In this document: piece after piece, positions 60,935 to 64,000 of the stretch
Position numbering within the stretch: the first letter of the stretch is position 1
How the letters are laid out: each line of letters starts with the position of its first letter
Source of the DNA: Planctomycetota bacterium
GTDB taxonomy: Bacteria; Planctomycetota; PLA2; JAEUHO01
DNA length: 64,000 nucleotides
Direction of reading: 5' to 3'
NCBI GenBank assembly: GCA_029259775.1
Contig: JAJDEN010000015.1
Coordinates: 248,001-312,000, forward strand
The notes under the pieces: model-generated
Database searches by the model: none
Seen by the model: only the letters and a program-made list of their open reading frames with translations
Told to the model about the DNA's origin: nothing
Made by a program: the position numbers and the translations under genes

Positions 60935-62346
60935 CACTCGGTCGGATGCAGGTTGGAGGCCACGGGCGTGCGCAGGCCTTGCCAGGCGGGCAGCAGGCCG
61001 ATCAAGACACCCAGCACGACGAGTACGCCCAGGATCACCAGATCGATGGTGCCGAAGCCGCTGCCGATGAACACGCCGGCCTTCTCGAGCAGGAAGGGCG
61101 CAATGAGGATGATCGTGCCGTGCCCGAGCAGCATGCCGGCCACGCCGCCCAGGACGCAGAGCAGCAGCGCTTCGCTCACGATGATGGCGAAAACGTGGCG
61201 CGGTCGTGCGCCGACCGCGCGCAGGATGGCGATCTCGCGACGCCGTCCTTGAATGGTGTTGTAGAGGCTGACCATCGTGCCGACCCCGGCCACGATGATC
61301 ATGAGGGCGACGATCCAGGTCAGGAGCTTGCCGATCGGACTGATGATGTCGAACAGCTCACGGATCTTGTCCTGCGGCAGGACGGCTTGCACGGGACCTC
61401 GCGCATTGCGCACGTCCGCGACGTAGCGCAGGCGCAGCACAGGGCTCTTGAGGCGGACGCCGACAGCGCTCAAGCCCAGCTCTTCCTTCGTGCCGTGCTT
61501 GTGCCCTTCGTGGTCGTCGCCCTCTTCATGGGCATGGTCGTCATGCGCATGACCCTCGTGGTCGTCGCCGTCGTCGCCGTCGTCGTGGGCATGACCATGG
61601 CCGTCGTCCTTCTTCGCGGGGGCCTTCGCGGCGTCCGCCTTCTGCTTGGCGTCGTCGCGCTCCTTCTTGCGCTCGTCGCGGCGCTTGCCCACCTGCTCGC
61701 CGGCCTGCTTGTGGTCGCCGACCTCGTAGAACGTGTCGATCGCGATGTAGATGCCTCGGTCCGCGGGCGTGCCCGTCGGCTTCATGATCCCGACGATCTC
61801 CCACTGCTCGCCGTGCTCCACGACACCGACGCCGTGCGTGACGCGAAAGCGTGTGCCGATCCCCACGCCCGTGTTCGCGGCCGCCATGCTGCCGAAGACG
61901 GCCTCGAAGTGCTTGCCGTCCTTGAACGGGCGCCCGCGGATGTGGTCGAGCAGCTTCGTGCCGCCGCCGTCTTCCAGCGCGCGGAACATGTCCGTCGATG
62001 TGCCGATCACCTTGAAGCCTCGGAACATGTCTCCGACGGCGTAGGGCACGGCGTACTTGACCATCGGATCACGTTTCGCGGCCTCGTACTCCTCCCACGG
62101 GATCGTGCCGCCGATGTCGCCGACGTGGAACATCGTGTTGAGGACGATGTCGAGCGTGCTGCCGTGGGTCGGGCCCAGGATGCAGTCGTAGCCGCGCGCC
62201 GTCTGGCGGTAGGACGACTCGGCGCCGTCCCGCAGGGCGATGACGGCGATCGTCAGCGCGACACCGAGCGCGATCGACACCCCCGTCAGGATGCTCGCGA
62301 GCTTGCGCTGCTTCAGGCTGCGCCAGGCCAGACCGAGCACCGTCAT
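60934..62346 (-). CDS. MacB/LolCE-type ABC permease with histidine-rich loop
   Basis: 470 residues. Four membrane helices in the MacB/FtsX layout: one near residues 17-38 and three in the last 150 residues (LTWIVALMIIVAGVGTMVSL; the FtsX-like IQGRRREIAILRAVGARPRH; ILGVLVVLGVLIGLLPAWQG). The large periplasmic domain (40-325) holds, at 247-284, a run with 11 His and many Asp (DDGHGHAHDDGDDGDDHEGH and onward), which looks like a zinc/cobalt/copper-binding loop. ATG 62346 overlaps the ATPase stop as ATGA. The cluster resembles zinc-regulated ABC clusters with a DUF3299 member, as far as I recall; this link is tentative. Confidence 0.88.
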   Translation of the reverse strand: MTVLGLAWRSLKQRKLASILTGVSIALGVALTIAVIALRDGAESSYRQTARGYDCILGPTHGSTLDIVLNTMFHVGDIGGTIPWEEYEAAKRDPMVKYAVPYAVGDMFRGFKVIGTSTDMFRALEDGGGTKLLDHIRGRPFKDGKHFEAVFGSMAAANTGVGIGTRFRVTHGVGVVEHGEQWEIVGIMKPTGTPADRGIYIAIDTFYEVGDHKQAGEQVGKRRDERKKERDDAKQKADAAKAPAKKDDGHGHAHDDGDDGDDHEGHAHDDHAHEEGDDHEGHKHGTKEELGLSAVGVRLKSPVLRLRYVADVRNARGPVQAVLPQDKIRELFDIISPIGKLLTWIVALMIIVAGVGTMVSLYNTIQGRRREIAILRAVGARPRHVFAIIVSEALLLCVLGGVAGMLLGHGTIILIAPFLLEKAGVFIGSGFGTIDLVILGVLVVLGVLIGLLPAWQGLRTPVASNLHPTE

Positions 62347-63026
62347 GCGGGGCTCCCCTCAGGTGTGCGCAGGGTCTCGACGCGCTCGAAGCGCGCCACC
62401 TGCGTCTCGTCGTGCGTGACGACGAGCAACGCGGCTTGCGACTCGAGCGCGAACTCCATGAGCAGGTCCATGCACTGGATCGCGCGCGCCGCGTCCAGGT
62501 TCGACGTGGGTTCGTCGGCCAAGACGAGGGTGGGGTGTCCTGCCAGGGCACGCGCGATGGCCACGCGCTGCTGCTGGCCGACGGAGAGTTGCGCGGGCTT
62601 GTGCATGCGGCGGTCGCTGAGGCCCACACGATCGAGCGCCTCGCGGGCGGCCTTGCGCGGGGCCTCGCCCTTGCGCGGCCGGAAGCTCATGCCCAGTTGC
62701 ACGTTTTCGAGCGCGGTCAGGCCCGGCAACAGGTTGAAGGTCTGGAAGAGGTAGCCGATGTGCTGCGCGCGCACACGGTCGCGCGCGGTCTCGGACCGGC
62801 CGGTCATGCGCTCACCGGCCACCTCGATGACGCCGCCGTCGGCCGGCAGGATGCCGGCGATGATGTTGAGCAGCGTCGTCTTGCCGCTGCCGCTTTCGCC
62901 TCGGAGGGCCAGCGCTTCGCCGTGTGCCACGTCGAGCGTGGGGATGTCGAGGGCCAGGAAGGTCCCGCCTTCCGGCTCGCGGTAGGCCTTCGTGAGGTCG
63001 CGGATGTGGAGTGCGGGTTCAGACAT
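62343..63026 (-). CDS. LolD/MacB-type ABC transporter ATP-binding protein
   Basis: 227 residues from ATG 63026. Complete nucleotide-binding domain: Walker A GESGSGKTT, Q-loop YLFQTFNLLP, signature LSVGQQQRVAIARA, Walker B LVLADEPTSNLD, H-loop VVTHD. The L-S-V-G-Q signature and overall length put it with LolD/MacB ATPases of the mechanotransmission type, which pair with FtsX-like permeases. It overlaps sfsA by eight bases upstream and the permease by four downstream. Confidence 0.94.
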   Translation of the reverse strand: MSEPALHIRDLTKAYREPEGGTFLALDIPTLDVAHGEALALRGESGSGKTTLLNIIAGILPADGGVIEVAGERMTGRSETARDRVRAQHIGYLFQTFNLLPGLTALENVQLGMSFRPRKGEAPRKAAREALDRVGLSDRRMHKPAQLSVGQQQRVAIARALAGHPTLVLADEPTSNLDAARAIQCMDLLMEFALESQAALLVVTHDETQVARFERVETLRTPEGSPA

Positions 63027-63738
63027 GGCCCAGATGGTAGGGGAGGATCGGCCCCACGCCGACGCCGCGAGGCGTGATCCGGGCAAGAACGGGAATGACC
63101 TCGACCCCGGCGGCTGCGGCCCGATCCAGCGCGGCCGCATAGGCGGGATCGATGTCCCAGGCCGGACGGAAGGCGTCCACGTCCGCGCGGCTGACCAGGT
63201 AGAGCATGACGGCGCGATCGCCGGCCTCGACGAGGCGGCTGAGGGCCTCGAGATGCTTCAAACCACGCGCGGTCACCGCATCGGGAAAGCGCGCCTCCCG
63301 CCCCTCGCGCAGCGTGACGTTCTTCACCTCGACCCAGCAGCGCCGCGCGCCGTCCTCGAGCAGGACGTCAAAGCGACTCCGATCGCCGTCCGGTACCTCG
63401 GTCCGCACCCTCGTGTACCCATCCAAGCCGGCGATCGCCCCGCGGCGAAGCGCCGCCGCGACCACGTGGTTGGGCACGGCCGTGTTGACGAGGACCCACG
63501 CGCGCCCGGAGCGGATCTGTTCGAGGTTGTGCGAGAGCTTGCGCTTGGGGTTGCCGGCGTCGCGGATGCGTACCGCACTCCCCGGCTCGCTGCACGTACG
63601 CATGCTGCCAGGGTTGGCGCAGTGCACCGTCAGCGTGCGCCCGCCCCGGAGTTCCACGTCGGCGAGGAAGCGCTTGTAGCGACGGAGCAGGATGCCCTCT
63701 TCCAGGGGCCCGGGGTAGCGGTAGTCGAGGCGCGGCAC
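63019..63738 (-). CDS. sfsA: SfsA-family DNA/RNA-binding nuclease-like protein
   Basis: 239 residues from GTG 63738. SfsA segments in order: GILLRRYKRFLADVELRGGR, HCANPGSMRTCSEPGSAV, RKLSHNLEQIRSGRAWVLVN, the nuclease-like RFDVLLEDGARRCWVEVKNV TLREG region, FPDAVTARGLKHLEALSRLV and AFRPAWDIDPAYAAALDRA. The name comes from sugar fermentation stimulation in E. coli; the core has a PD-(D/E)xK-like fold and the biochemical role is unsettled. It sits at the head of the ABC cluster but is probably not part of its function. Confidence 0.93.
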   Translation of the reverse strand: MPRLDYRYPGPLEEGILLRRYKRFLADVELRGGRTLTVHCANPGSMRTCSEPGSAVRIRDAGNPKRKLSHNLEQIRSGRAWVLVNTAVPNHVVAAALRRGAIAGLDGYTRVRTEVPDGDRSRFDVLLEDGARRCWVEVKNVTLREGREARFPDAVTARGLKHLEALSRLVEAGDRAVMLYLVSRADVDAFRPAWDIDPAYAAALDRAAAAGVEVIPVLARITPRGVGVGPILPYHLGHV

Positions 63739-63742
63739 GAGC

Positions 63743-64000
63743 TCAGGAACGGATCTTGCGGCTGAAGCGGATGGCCTGCCCCACGAAGCTGACGATGAGC
63801 ATCAAGGCGGCGACGACGAAGACGAGCAGGAACACGCGCTCGATCAGACTGTCGAGCACTTCGGCCGACGCGCGCCCGAGCTTGCTACCGGCCGGCATGC
63901 TGACGAGCTTCCCGCGGGTCGCAGCGAGGACGAAGAAGGCGCTGCCCGCGAGACTTCCGAGCGCGCCGGCGGCGGCGGCCCAGGAACCTGCACCCCGCCC
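63743..64000 (-). CDS. Membrane protein, C-terminal part
   Basis: Partial gene running off the right edge; 85 codons before the stop at 63743. Two hydrophobic helices are visible (AAAAGALGSLAGSAFFVLAA and VFLLVFVVAALMLIVSFVGQ) separated by a soluble piece with KLGRASAEVLDSLIERV; it ends AIRFSRKIRS. Four bases precede the sfsA start. No family can be assigned from this fragment. Confidence 0.7.
   Translation of the reverse strand, partial: GRGAGSWAAAAGALGSLAGSAFFVLAATRGKLVSMPAGSKLGRASAEVLDSLIERVFLLVFVVAALMLIVSFVGQAIRFSRKIRS

Overview
The window looks like chromosomal DNA from a high-GC member of the Planctomycetota. The phylum call is an inference from gene content: five secreted HEAT-repeat proteins, eight lipoproteins, a 2.9k-residue FecR-like/VIT/VWA/TPR protein, large carboxypeptidase-regulatory-like repeat proteins, a sigma factor followed by an anti-sigma-like/squalene-cyclase-like fusion, and an M64 peptidase. 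Long spurious open frames on the opposite strand are common here, as expected at this GC content. No phage, plasmid, IS or CRISPR region was found.

Layout. 1-1468: edge of a polysaccharide region, with an ABC-2 export permease (partial) divergent from a WecA/MraY-like glycosyl-phosphate transferase. 1478-5072: a HEAT protein converging on an SLC13-type transporter. 5172-11187: a tightly packed plus-strand run of dual-specificity phosphatase, dapB, ThiE/TenI-like enzyme, HEAT lipoprotein, thiL and tsaE, most joined by 4-base ATGA overlaps. 11184-17134: a giant beta-sandwich repeat protein, an ECF sigma factor and a membrane anti-sigma-like protein carrying a terpenoid-cyclase-like toroid. 17135-23403: small conserved-looking protein with a long structured leader, two HEAT-type proteins, a TolC-like channel and a DUF5658 membrane protein. 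23404-27873: a repeat element bounded by inverted repeats, then lgt, gcvH, gcvT and a HEAT+VWA protein on the minus strand. 27991-31483: lipoprotein, M64 peptidase, YceI-like protein, small membrane protein. 31543-41136: Cys-rich lipoprotein, clpS and the giant VIT/VWA/TPR protein (minus). 41274-48306: aconitase, an IPT/lamin-tail lipoprotein (minus), S9 peptidase, DUF72 protein. 48316-51237: a minus-strand operon of Gfo/Idh/MocA oxidoreductase, radical SAM enzyme and Nudix-like protein. 52042-55321: tmRNA (ssrA), a phospholipase-D-like lipoprotein, a small lipoprotein and smpB. 55401-59515: gluzincin-like lipoprotein, RlmI-type methyltransferase, unknown protein, redoxin-like protein. 59678-64000: a minus-strand cluster of two paralogous CC-motif proteins (DUF3299-like), an ABC permease with a His-rich loop, its ATPase, sfsA and a partial membrane protein.

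Three patterns cut across the annotation. (i) Several genes have a TANNNT -10-like hexamer ending exactly 6 bases before the start codon, which predicts leaderless mRNAs. (ii) Short tandem duplications of 14-18 bp repeatedly sit on or next to stop codons. (iii) Secreted repeat-scaffold proteins and lipoproteins dominate, and lgt, needed to lipidate them, is in the same window. The best candidates for an undescribed system are the sigma/anti-sigma-toroid pair and the His-rich ABC exporter with its two CC-motif partners.
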